Positions 1 to 7,070 of a stretch of 21,547 nucleotides of DNA are shown here, in pieces (position 1 is the stretch's first letter; each line of letters starts with the position of its first letter). Both the position numbers and the translations under genes were made by a program. Source of the DNA: Ruminococcaceae bacterium UBA5904 (GTDB lineage: Bacteria; Bacillota; Clostridia; Oscillospirales; Acutalibacteraceae); assembly GCA_002431305.1 (NCBI GenBank), contig DJEG01000079.1:14050-35596 (forward strand), given 5' to 3'. The notes under the pieces were generated by a model, which saw nothing but the letters and a program-made list of their open reading frames with translations, searched no databases and was not told the origin of the DNA.

Positions 1-444
1 GGGGAGTTAAAGCGCCCCGGGCTGTTTCCCGCGGGAAGGCTTGACAAGGACACGACGGGATTTGTTCTGATAACGGACGACGGAGATTTTGCGCACAGAA
101 TTCTGTCGCCGAAAAAACACGTTGAGAAAACATACCGCGTAACGCTCCGTGCGGATATAACCCGGGATGAAGCCGAAATGATAAGGGAAGGGCTTTTGCT
201 CAACGGCGAAAAACTTCTTCCCGCAAAAATAAGAAAACTTGACGGAGAACACGTTTACGAGGTCGTTCTGAAAGAGGGACGGTATCATCAGATAAAAAGG
301 ATGTTTGCAAGATTTTCAAACGAGGTTACCGCGCTTGAACGTACGGCAATGGGAAACCTTGAACTTGACAGCTCGTTAAAACGCGGAGAGTACCGCGAAA
401 TGACGGCCGAGGAAATAATGAAAGCCGAAATGAAAACCAAATAA
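1..444 (+). CDS. rsuA: rRNA pseudouridine synthase, RsuA family (5' part missing)
   Basis: The reading frame is open from the first base, so the start and the N-terminal S4 domain lie outside the window; 147 residues remain. The enzyme isomerises a specific uridine of ribosomal RNA to pseudouridine in the cytoplasm. The signature GRLDKDTTG lies at visible residues 12-20, with the catalytic Asp at residue 15. It is followed by LITDDGDFAHRILSP and EKTY, which match the RsuA (16S rRNA U516) branch better than RluB/RluE/RluF. The C-terminal GRYHQIKRM block is also typical of the family. The assignment to the RsuA branch rests on these motifs only. The gene ends just before a terminator and is separated from the next gene by a promoter, so it belongs to an upstream transcription unit. 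Confidence 0.85.
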   Translation, partial: GELKRPGLFPAGRLDKDTTGFVLITDDGDFAHRILSPKKHVEKTYRVTLRADITRDEAEMIREGLLLNGEKLLPAKIRKLDGEHVYEVVLKEGRYHQIKRMFARFSNEVTALERTAMGNLELDSSLKRGEYREMTAEEIMKAEMKTK

Positions 445-453
445 CTATTCGTT

Positions 454-507
454 AAAATACACAACACGCAATGTTACAAAAAACGACATTGAATGTTGTG
501 TATTTTT
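454..507 (+). terminator. Intrinsic terminator after the pseudouridine synthase gene
   Basis: A 12-bp perfect stem pairs AAAATACACAAC (454-465) with GTTGTGTATTTT (495-506). A further inner helix pairs CAATGT (469-474) with ACATTG (486-491). The right arm runs into TTTTT. The A-rich left base suggests it could also stop transcription from the other side. Confidence 0.75.
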
Positions 508-581
508 ACCCATAAAAAAGGACGATTTAATTAAAATATCAAATTAATTTAAAAAAAACGGCTTTTTTTTATCGGTTTTAC

Positions 582-609
582 TTGAAAAATTTTTAGAAAT
601 GTGTACAAT
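582..609 (+). promoter_or_regulatory. Sigma-A type promoter for the cdaR-like/ftsEX run
   Basis: TTGAAA (582-587) and TACAAT (604-609) are 16 bases apart in an A/T-rich gap, about 65 bases before the regulator start. GGAGGT at 662-667 is the ribosome site for that gene, 7 bases before its ATG. The rest of 510-674 shows no other structure that I can see. Confidence 0.55.
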
Positions 610-674
610 GTAAAATGATACAGTAGTAAAATTGCATAAATCTATAAATCAATATTATTCCGGAGGTCAAAATC

Positions 675-1763
675 ATGTCAAACAGACTTTTCCAGAGCGT
701 TATTCATCAGATGAAAGACGCAGTAGACAGAACAATAGGCGTTATCGACGAGTCCGGCAGCATTATCGCATGCAGTGAATTGGGCAGAATCGGCGAGGCT
801 CTCGGTCCGTCGGTCAGCGAAGCTGTATTTTCGACCGTAGGCAGCGTAAGCTCGGGCGATCTTCTTTTCAGAAGTTTCGGTTCCTCGGTTCATCCCGAGT
901 ATGCCGTATTTGTTGAGGGCACGGATGAACTTGCCGAAAAATATATCGGAATTCTCGCGGTTTCCATAGGAAACATAAAGCAGTATTACGATGAGAAGTA
1001 CAATAAGGGCAACTTTATTAAAAACGTTATGCTCGACAATATTCTTCCCGGTGATATTCTTCTGAAAGCCCGCGAGCTTCATTTTAACAACGATACATGC
1101 AGGGCCGTCCTTCTCGTAAGAGTAAGCGACCCGGGTGATTCCGCCGTATTTGATACAATTCAGAATCTTTTCCCTGACAAGACGAAGGATTTCGTTATCA
1201 ATATAAACGAAACTGATATCGCTCTCGTTAAGGAAGTTAACCCCAATATTGACGCAAGAGACCTCGAAAAGCTCGCGCGTTCAGTTGCTGACGCTTTGGG
1301 CAACGATTATTATACCCGTACGCTCGTCGGCATCGGCACGGCAGTAGTCGGCATCAAGGATCTTGCCCGCTCGTTTAAAGAGGCTCAGGTTGCTCTCGAG
1401 GTCGGCAAGGTATTCGATACCGAAAAAGCTATCGTAAGCTATGAAAATCTCGGTATCGCGAGACTTATTTATCAGCTTCCCACGACTCTGTGCGAGATGT
1501 TCTTAAAGGAAGTATTCAAGAGAGGTTCAATCGACAGTCTCGATCATGAAACGCTCTTCACCATTCAGAAATTCTTTGAAAACAATCTTAACGTATCCGA
1601 GACTTCGAGAAAACTTTTCGTTCACAGAAACACTCTCGTTTACAGACTTGAAAAAATCAGAAAACTTACCGGTCTCGATTTAAGAGAATTTGACGACGCT
1701 ATCGTATTCAAAGTCGCTCTCATGGTTAAGAAATATCTTGACGCGAATCCCGTTAAGTATTGA
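675..1763 (+). CDS. CdaR/PucR-family transcriptional regulator
   Basis: A 362-residue cytoplasmic protein. The C-terminal part, about residues 293-352, is a PucR-type helix-turn-helix: a helix ending in FFENNLNVSETSRKL, then FVHRNTLVYRLEKI, the hallmark of CdaR/PucR regulators. The middle (about 115-265) resembles the CdaR GGDEF-like domain. The N-terminal part, with VIDESGSIIACS at 23-34, looks like a small PAS/GAF-like sensor. Members of this family often respond to sugar diacids, purines or other small molecules; the ligand here cannot be read from sequence. It is the first gene after the promoter at 582-609, and ftsE starts only 29 bases after its stop, so it probably shares a transcript with ftsEX. 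That makes a role in cell-envelope or growth-state control possible, but this is inference from position. Confidence 0.85.
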   Translation: MSNRLFQSVIHQMKDAVDRTIGVIDESGSIIACSELGRIGEALGPSVSEAVFSTVGSVSSGDLLFRSFGSSVHPEYAVFVEGTDELAEKYIGILAVSIGNIKQYYDEKYNKGNFIKNVMLDNILPGDILLKARELHFNNDTCRAVLLVRVSDPGDSAVFDTIQNLFPDKTKDFVININETDIALVKEVNPNIDARDLEKLARSVADALGNDYYTRTLVGIGTAVVGIKDLARSFKEAQVALEVGKVFDTEKAIVSYENLGIARLIYQLPTTLCEMFLKEVFKRGSIDSLDHETLFTIQKFFENNLNVSETSRKLFVHRNTLVYRLEKIRKLTGLDLREFDDAIVFKVALMVKKYLDANPVKY

Positions 1764-1792
1764 TTTCAATGAAAATTTAAGGATTAAACACT

Positions 1793-2725
1793 ATGGTAGA
1801 ATTCAGAAACGTAACAAAGGTTTACTCAAACGGGCATAAAGCGCTCGATAACGTAAGCCTGAGTATCGATAAGGGCGAATTCGTATTCGTCGTCGGCGCG
1901 TCCGGCGCGGGTAAGAGTACGTTCCTGAAACTCATAATGCGTGAGGAAGTGCCCACGAGCGGTTCTGTAAACATCAACGGCTACGAGCTTAACACGATGA
2001 AACGCAGGGATATCCCTTATTTCAGGCGCACAATGGGTATCGTTTTTCAGGATTTCCGTCTCATTCCGAACATGGAGGTCTATGATAACGTTGCGTTCGC
2101 TCTGCGCGTTACGGGCGCGAAGGAACGCGATATAAGAAAAAGAGTCTGCTACGCTTTGAGCATGGTCGGTCTTTCCTCAAAGATTCACTCCATGCCTCAG
2201 GAGCTTTCGGGCGGAGAACAGCAGAGAGTTGCGATCGCCAGAGCGCTTGTAAACAAAGCGGATTTGATAATCGCGGACGAGCCTACGGGTAACATCGACC
2301 CCGCTATGTCCGTCGAAATTATGGAGCTTTTAAATCACATAAACGCGGCTCACGGAACCACCATCGTAATGGTTACGCACGCGCACGACCTCGTAAAACA
2401 GTACGACCACAGAGTCGTTGTTTTAAGAGACGGCAAACTCGTTGTCGACAGCAAGGATAAGGACGCGGTTATTCCGTTCTTAAACGAGAACGAGCATGCC
2501 GCCGAGGCGGGATATTACGAACCGCCCAACGAGTTCGAGGACGTAGAGGCGTTTATCAGAAACTACGGCAAGAGCAGTATGCGCCCCGAGGCGGATTTCT
2601 ACGCGAGCACGCAGGTTGAAATTGAGGAAGACATAACCGTATCGGCAGATGACGGCGCAGTCATAGACAGTACAAACGGCGAATCCTCTCCGTCGGAAAA
2701 CACGGAGGTAAAGGAAGATGAGTAA
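1793..2725 (+). CDS. ftsE: Cell division ATP-binding protein FtsE, with long acidic C-terminal tail
   Basis: Cytoplasmic ATPase of the FtsEX complex, which uses ATP hydrolysis to switch on peptidoglycan hydrolases outside the membrane. All ABC motifs are present: Walker A GASGAGKS (35-42), Q-loop Gln86 in VFQDF, signature LSGGEQQ (138-144), Walker B LIIADEP (158-164) and switch His196. FtsE usually ends near residue 225-230. This one continues to 310 with a tail rich in Glu, Asp, Ser and Asn that has no motif I recognise and looks disordered. AAGGA lies 9 bases before the ATG. The stop overlaps the ftsX start by 8 bases, implying translational coupling. Confidence 0.95.
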   Translation: MVEFRNVTKVYSNGHKALDNVSLSIDKGEFVFVVGASGAGKSTFLKLIMREEVPTSGSVNINGYELNTMKRRDIPYFRRTMGIVFQDFRLIPNMEVYDNVAFALRVTGAKERDIRKRVCYALSMVGLSSKIHSMPQELSGGEQQRVAIARALVNKADLIIADEPTGNIDPAMSVEIMELLNHINAAHGTTIVMVTHAHDLVKQYDHRVVVLRDGKLVVDSKDKDAVIPFLNENEHAAEAGYYEPPNEFEDVEAFIRNYGKSSMRPEADFYASTQVEIEEDITVSADDGAVIDSTNGESSPSENTEVKEDE

Positions 2726-3650
2726 GAAAAACAGAGTCGGCAGGGTGAGTTCAAAATATCTTACCCGCGAGGGATTCAGAAATATCAGAGTTCACAAGCT
2801 GATGAGTCTTGCTTCCGTTACCGTACTGCTCGCATGCCTTGTTATAATCGGAAGCGCATTTTTAATTTATGTCAATATTAACGCCGTTATCGCAAAAGTC
2901 GGCGAACAGAATGTCATAATGGTATTCTCCGACGACAGCACGGACGAGGCTTCTCTCAAAGCATTGGGAGAAAAAATCAAAGCCGTGCCAGCGGTTACGG
3001 ACTGTCAATATATTTCGAATGTCGACGCGTTCAGCGGTATTCTAAACGAAATGGGCGAATCGGCTTCGGTTTTCGAGGGCGAGGACGGCAGTTTTCTGCC
3101 TAACGCATATAAGGTTACGATAGGCGATATGTCACAGTTTGACGCGACTGTTTCGGCTATCAGACAAATGGATAATGTTTTGAGCATAAGAGAGAACAGC
3201 GAGCTTGCCGGAAAACTCGTTACAATTAAAACGGCGATAGGCTATCTGTTCGGAAGCATGGTTATCGTTCTGTTCGTCGTTGCGCTGTTTATTATAGCGA
3301 ATACGGTCAGAATTACGATGTTCTCAAGAAAGCTCGAAATAAGCATTATGAAAGCCGTCGGAGCTACAAACAGCTTTATCCGCTGGCCGTTCATTATCGA
3401 GGGTATGGTTTTAGGCGTTATCGCCGCGGTGCTTGCGTTCGGAGTTTTATCCGGATTCTATGCGCTTGCGGGCAATGTATTCGCAGAATTATTCAATCTC
3501 TTAAACGGACAGATCGTTCCTTACGGCAAATATATGTGGTACATCCTCGCGGCATACTTGTTTATCGGTATTTTTACCGGCGTGTTCGGAAGCAGTATTT
3601 CCCTCGGAAAGTATCTCAAGGAACACGGAAAGGTTGTTGAAAATGACTAA
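2718..3650 (+). CDS. ftsX: Cell division membrane protein FtsX
   Basis: Integral membrane partner of FtsE, 310 residues. Transmembrane segments are visible at about 31-52, 175-196, 225-250 and 273-295. A large extracellular loop (about 55-170) lies between the first two, the part that contacts the hydrolase in Gram-positive FtsX. The cytoplasmic segment ISIMKAVGATNSFIRWPF (209-226) before the third helix is the conserved FtsX/MacB coupling region. The ATG lies inside the end of ftsE, preceded by AAGGAAG. The gene end in turn overlaps the start of the downstream hydrolase gene by 8 bases, so ATPase, permease and effector are translated in a chain. Confidence 0.95.
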   Translation: MSKKNRVGRVSSKYLTREGFRNIRVHKLMSLASVTVLLACLVIIGSAFLIYVNINAVIAKVGEQNVIMVFSDDSTDEASLKALGEKIKAVPAVTDCQYISNVDAFSGILNEMGESASVFEGEDGSFLPNAYKVTIGDMSQFDATVSAIRQMDNVLSIRENSELAGKLVTIKTAIGYLFGSMVIVLFVVALFIIANTVRITMFSRKLEISIMKAVGATNSFIRWPFIIEGMVLGVIAAVLAFGVLSGFYALAGNVFAELFNLLNGQIVPYGKYMWYILAAYLFIGIFTGVFGSSISLGKYLKEHGKVVEND

Positions 3651-4971
3651 GAAGCATTTTTCATCCGTTCTGACGAGAGCGGGCGCCATGGTTATGACTG
3701 CCGTTATGACCGTTGCCGGAGCGTTTATATGGAACGTTTCCGATGCGTCGGCGGCATCGGTTCAGGATAAAAAGGATCAGATTGCGTCGTATGAGGAAAA
3801 GATAAAGGCGGCGGAGAGCAAGGTTTCGTCATTAAAAGGCGATATGAGCAAGACGAAGGATTATATTACCGAGCTCGACGCTCAGATTTCCGATTATGAA
3901 GCGCAGATACAGCTTTTGCAGTCGGATATAGACGCGTATCAGAAGGATATCGATACCTTGCAGGCGGATATCGACAAGAAAACGGCGCAGATAAATGAAC
4001 TCAACAAAAAAATTGAGGATAACAAAAAAGAGATAGAGAACCTGAAGGCGGAGATTGAAAAGCAGAAAAACGAGCTTAAGTCGCAGGTCAGAAATATATA
4101 TATGTCCGGCGAAACGTCGTCGCTCGAAGTTCTGTTATGCTCAAAAGACTTTTCCGATTTCCTCGTTAAACAGCAGTATGTAAGTTCGCTTGCGGACTAT
4201 GAGCAGTCGCTTATCGACTCTATTAACGAAACGGTTAAGCAGATACACGAGCTTAACGAACAGATTGAAGATCAGACCGTGAAGATAGAGACGGCGAAAG
4301 CCGAGGTTGCAAAACAACAGTCCGAGGTTAAGGAAAAACAGGCTGTTGTCAAAGAACAGCAGTCCGAAGTTGATTCAAAGCAGGCTATTGTTGAAACAAA
4401 GCGAAGTGACGCAAAAGCGCAGTTAAACGCTCTTACCGCTTCAAAGGAGCAGTACCAGTCGAGCATAGAGCAGTATGAGAAAGACATTAAAGCTCTCGAG
4501 GCTCAGATACAGAAGGAACTTGCCAGCAGAGGTTCGACCGGTTCTGGTTCTCTTATCGGAGGCGGAAAACTCCAGTGGCCTCTTCATTATTCCGGATGCT
4601 ATATAAGCTCGGGCATGGTAGCCAGAACCAACCCCGTTACAGGCAGAAGCGAAACACACGGCGGTATCGATATCTGCGTGTCGGGCGGTTCGTACGGAAA
4701 GGCAATTTCCGCGGCGGCTGCGGGAACGGTTATCACCGCGTCGTATCACTACAGCTACGGCAACTATGTCATGATTGACCACGGCAACGGTCTTGCAACG
4801 CTTTACGCACATTGCAGTTCTCTTGCCGTAGGCGCAGGACAGTCGGTATCGGCGGGACAGACGATAGCGTATGTCGGCGACACCGGATATGTCAGCGGAC
4901 CTCATCTTCATTTTGAGGTCAGAGTTAACGGACAGAGAACAAATCCTTTGAATTATGTCTCAATGCCGTGA
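3643..4971 (+). CDS. Secreted coiled-coil murein hydrolase, PcsB/EnvC type (LytM/M23 domain)
   Basis: Exported peptidoglycan endopeptidase, 442 residues, the likely effector activated by FtsEX during septation. Residues 1-37 form a signal peptide (Lys-rich start, hydrophobic stretch 13-30, probable cleavage after SDASA). Residues about 40-300 are a long heptad-like coiled coil rich in Lys, Glu, Gln and Ala, which in this family docks on FtsX. A short Gly/Ser linker leads to a M23 domain (about 310-440). Metal ligands His339, Asp343 (HGGID) and His423 are present, and His390 (YAH) and His421 (HLH) complete the site, so it should be active. I chose ATG 3643 rather than an in-frame TTG at 3634 because GGAAAGG (3627-3633) is well placed for 3643. 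The gene overlaps ftsX by 8 bases. Confidence 0.92.
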   Translation: MTKKHFSSVLTRAGAMVMTAVMTVAGAFIWNVSDASAASVQDKKDQIASYEEKIKAAESKVSSLKGDMSKTKDYITELDAQISDYEAQIQLLQSDIDAYQKDIDTLQADIDKKTAQINELNKKIEDNKKEIENLKAEIEKQKNELKSQVRNIYMSGETSSLEVLLCSKDFSDFLVKQQYVSSLADYEQSLIDSINETVKQIHELNEQIEDQTVKIETAKAEVAKQQSEVKEKQAVVKEQQSEVDSKQAIVETKRSDAKAQLNALTASKEQYQSSIEQYEKDIKALEAQIQKELASRGSTGSGSLIGGGKLQWPLHYSGCYISSGMVARTNPVTGRSETHGGIDICVSGGSYGKAISAAAAGTVITASYHYSYGNYVMIDHGNGLATLYAHCSSLAVGAGQSVSAGQTIAYVGDTGYVSGPHLHFEVRVNGQRTNPLNYVSMP

Positions 4972-5007
4972 TTTTAATTTTAAACATTACCGAGGGGTGA
5001 AAGTCTT

Positions 5008-5910
5008 ATGAATAAAAAGATTTCCCTTGGCCTGACGGCTGCAATCGCTTTAACGGCGGTTGCAGTTTCTGTCATTGCCACGGTTTTTGTCACGCTCTTC
5101 TTTTATAACAGGGTTGTTTCGGATATTTCGGACAAATCCGCAATGTACGCGTCTCTTGCAAGAGTTGACGAGATTGTAAGAAAAAATTATTACTACGCGT
5201 CGGACGATAAAAAGCTGTCGCAGTCACTGGTCTCGGGATATATTAATGCGCTCGGCGTGGATAATAAATATATGAACGCCGAAGAATACGAACAGTATAA
5301 ACGCGAAAAATCGTCCTCGGAGGTTAAAAGCGTTGAGTATGACAAAAAGGATTCGTATGCGTATATAAGAGTTGAACGTTTTTATGATTCGGCAGTCGAT
5401 GAGTTTAAATCAGCGCTCGAAAAAGCGTCGTCCGATTCCGTGACGGGAATAATAATCGATTTGCGCGATGTTTCGGACGGTGACAGCGAGTCGGCGGTTA
5501 AAACGGCGGATATGATAGTTCCGCTGGGCGCCGACAAGGAAAAGGCGCTTGCCTATGCGTCTGACAAGGACGGGGAGACGGTTAAAATATGGTCGGCTGA
5601 TTCCGCCGATATTTCGCTCGATATTGTTCTTCTTATTAACGAAAATACATCAGGAGCCGCCGAGCTTTTTACTGCGGTGCTGACTGGGTACGGCAAGGCT
5701 GTGACCGTGGGCGCAAAGACCGCGGGGAACGGGCTGTACAGCGAAATTTTTGAACTTGAGGACGGCGGTGCGTTAAAACTGAGCGTGGCGGAGCTGGTTC
5801 CGTACGGCGGTAAGGTGTTTAACGAGGTCGGCATTACGCCCGATACGGAATTCTCGGGTACGGACGAGGAGTTTATACAAAAGGGTATACAGACGTTAAA
5901 GGGCGAATGA
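5008..5910 (+). CDS. S41-family peptidase homologue without PDZ domain, probably inactive
   Basis: A 300-residue protein with one N-terminal membrane helix (about 10-33), so it is probably anchored with its bulk outside the cell. It follows the CtpA/Prc plan: a helical N-terminal part (DEIVRKNYY at 54-62), then the tail-protease core with TGIIIDLRD (146-154) and LINENTSGAAELF (209-221). The PDZ domain normally placed between these parts is missing: residue 100 runs almost directly into the core. At the nucleophile position the usual S-A-(S/A)-E is G216-A-A-E219, with Ser215 one place early. The catalytic Lys of TFGKG is Asn241 in TAGNG. Both changes suggest a pseudoprotease. GAGGGGTG precedes the ATG by 8 bases. 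It follows the PcsB-type gene by 36 bases with no terminator between, so it is likely part of the same operon. Confidence 0.85.
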   Translation: MNKKISLGLTAAIALTAVAVSVIATVFVTLFFYNRVVSDISDKSAMYASLARVDEIVRKNYYYASDDKKLSQSLVSGYINALGVDNKYMNAEEYEQYKREKSSSEVKSVEYDKKDSYAYIRVERFYDSAVDEFKSALEKASSDSVTGIIIDLRDVSDGDSESAVKTADMIVPLGADKEKALAYASDKDGETVKIWSADSADISLDIVLLINENTSGAAELFTAVLTGYGKAVTVGAKTAGNGLYSEIFELEDGGALKLSVAELVPYGGKVFNEVGITPDTEFSGTDEEFIQKGIQTLKGE

Positions 5911-5934
5911 AAACGTTTGATAAATGATGATAAT

Positions 5935-5984
5935 AAAACGGACTGCGCGGATTGTAAAACATGAAGCGACGGTCCGTTTTGGCT
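5935..5984 (+). terminator. Probable terminator of the ftsEX operon
   Basis: AAAACGGAC (5935-5943) pairs perfectly with GTCCGTTTT (5972-5980), extended by a T-G and a G-C pair. The U-run forms part of the right arm and is short beyond it, so strength is uncertain. Confidence 0.6.
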
Positions 5985-6192
5985 TTAATGAGGGGGGATT
6001 GTTTTTTACAATTTTTGATATTTATATTATAATTACTTGCAATTCTTGCTAATTGTTGTTATACTTATACCATAACGGTAATTAATTGCATATATTGCAG
6101 TGTACCATTTGTCAAGTACAATTTTGAATTGTAGTGTTTAAATTCAAAAAAGGTTTAGTATAATAATATCGCTTTACCAAAACGGAGGATAG
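5985..6192. other. A/T-rich gene-free stretch before the dockerin remnant
   Basis: No coding frame is supported. A 17-base palindrome with 7-bp arms, TACAATT-TTG-AATTGTA, lies at 6117-6133. A TATAAT at 6159-6164 has only a poor -35 partner. A ribosome-site-like GGAGG at 6184-6188 is followed by a TAG at 6190-6192 and no start codon. This looks like the decayed front of a lost gene. Confidence 0.4.
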
Positions 6193-6504
6193 GACAACGC
6201 TGAGGAGCGATCCGAGCGCCGGTTCGGGTTTGCGGGAGAAAAAATTGAAGAAGTATTCAACGGTATGAAATTTACGTTCAACGGCAACGAATACACATTT
6301 ATCCTCAAAGGCGATACTTCGCCTGACGGTAAGATTACCGCAAAGGATGCGAGGGCAATTTTAAGAATCGCGGCGAGACTTGACAGCCCTGACGATGTTA
6401 CGAAAGAGGCGGCGGATGTTGATTCCGACGGAAAAGTAACAAGCAAAGAGGCAAAAAGCGTTTTAAGATTCACGGCGAAACTTCAGAATAAAATTTACGA
6501 ATAA
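6193..6504 (+). pseudogene. Remnant of a dockerin-type (EF-hand pair) domain
   Basis: The frame is open from just after the TAG at 6190-6192. Two Ca-binding-loop repeats are visible in the 79 codons from the ATG at 6265: GDTSPDGKITAKDARAILR (16-34) and DVDSDGKVTSKEAKSVLR (51-68). This is the duplicated pattern of type I dockerins, used in Ruminococcus-type bacteria at the C-terminus of secreted enzymes or scaffold proteins. The sequence before it (EKIEEVFNG, then a short hydrophobic/charged stretch) reads like the end of a linker rather than a start. There is no signal peptide, no catalytic domain and no proper ribosome site before ATG 6265. I read it as the surviving tail of a larger deleted gene. 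A functional small 79-residue protein starting at 6265 is possible but less likely. Confidence 0.6.
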
Positions 6505-6509
6505 AAAAC

Positions 6510-6707
6510 AAAACCGGGACTGGTACTCTGTACCACCTAAAACTTTACAAGCATTACGGCGTATGACAGCGTTTAACTGCGTCTTCAAACTTGACAGGCG
6601 CCAGCCTGCCTGCGTTTTCATCCTTGTTAAACACAGCCATACTTGCAATCAGATGTAAACTTTTAGGCGTTACAGAGTACTAGATGTAAAAATCGAGTCC
6701 CGGTTTT
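6510..6707. repeat. 198-nt imperfect inverted repeat (MITE-like or structured RNA)
   Basis: Nested pairings from outside in: AAAACCGGGACT (6510-6521) with AGTCCCGGTTTT (6696-6707); GTACTCTGTA (6523-6532) with TACAGAGTAC (6671-6680); CCTAAAA (6536-6542) with TTTTAGG (6661-6667); TTTACA (6544-6549) with TGTAAA (6654-6659); GTATG (6561-6565) with CATAC (6638-6642); GTTTAAC (6571-6577) with GTTAAAC (6626-6632); CAGGC (6595-6599) with GCCTG (6604-6608). A 15-nt bulge lies at 6681-6695. The minus strand has a 28-codon frame from ATG 6640 to TAA 6554, without a clear ribosome site. No transposase lies nearby and no target duplication is evident. Confidence 0.65.
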
Positions 6708-6769
6708 TGTATATCAGTAATATTTTTTAATAAAATTTCTTTGAGATTCGACGTTTAAAAGATTTCTTA

Positions 6770-6798
6770 TTGACAATCTGTTTTTTCGGGTGTACTAT
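6770..6798 (+). promoter_or_regulatory. Promoter of the FMN riboswitch/ribU unit
   Basis: A consensus -35 TTGACA (6770-6775) and a -10 TACTAT (6793-6798) are separated by exactly 17 bases. Transcription would start at about 6805, just before the riboswitch aptamer at 6809. Confidence 0.8.
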
Positions 6799-6808
6799 AT
6801 CAGTAAAG

Positions 6809-6991
6809 ATCTTCGGGGCGGGGTGAGAATCCCCACCGGCAGTTACAGTCTGCGAACGCATTAAAACAAAATCGGACGGCGGATTTTCAGTTCGGAATCA
6901 TTTTGTTTTTTTGCGCCGAGCGGGGTGAAATTCCCCCACCGACGGTATTGAACGATATTTGATTTCGTTCTGAGTCCGGATGAAAGAGGAT
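6809..6991 (+). promoter_or_regulatory. FMN riboswitch (RFN element)
   Basis: The closing helix P1 pairs ATCTTC (6809-6814) with GAGGAT (6986-6991). The conserved aptamer blocks are present in order: GGGGCGGGGTGAGAATCCCC, ACCGGCAGT, GGTGAAATTCCCCCACCGAC, GGTA and GTCCGGATGAAAGAGG. Between them are two longer variable arms, including an A/T-rich helix from AAAACAAAAT (about 6864-6873) to ATTTTGTTTT. FMN binding is expected to close the aptamer and allow the terminator at 7025-7050 to form, switching off ribU when flavin is plentiful. It sits directly upstream of ribU, as usual for this class. Confidence 0.95.
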
Positions 6992-7024
6992 TAGAGCTTT
7001 TCGGCGCTTCCTTTTTAATAATCG

Positions 7025-7050
7025 TACCCCGTTGATCCGGGGTATTTTTT
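7025..7050 (+). terminator. Riboswitch-controlled terminator before ribU
   Basis: TACCCCG (7025-7031) pairs with CGGGGTA (7038-7044), followed directly by TTTTTT (7045-7050). It lies between the FMN aptamer and the ribU ribosome site GGGGAG (7056-7061), as an expression platform would. The CCCCG arm could alternatively pair with CGGGG at the start of the aptamer (6814-6818), which is one candidate antiterminator; that pairing is inference. Confidence 0.85.
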
Positions 7051-7070
7051 ATTTCGGGGAGACGGTAAAA

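Noticed and set aside
3634..3642. TTG start adding three residues to the PcsB-type hydrolase
   Set aside because: The ribosome site GGAAAGG is immediately next to it and leaves no spacing; it is well spaced for ATG 3643.
4250..4400. Repetitive Lys/Glu/Gln codons in the hydrolase gene as a DNA repeat
   Set aside because: They are heptad-like coiled-coil codons without exact nucleotide repeats; protein structure explains them.
4441..4911. Long minus-strand frame of 156 codons inside the hydrolase gene
   Set aside because: Cys/Arg-rich translation without domain or ribosome site; it mirrors the codon pattern of the plus-strand gene.
7032..7070. TTG start that would extend RibU by 13 residues
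   Set aside because: It lies in the loop of the riboswitch terminator and before the ribosome site GGGGAG; ATG 7071 fits better.
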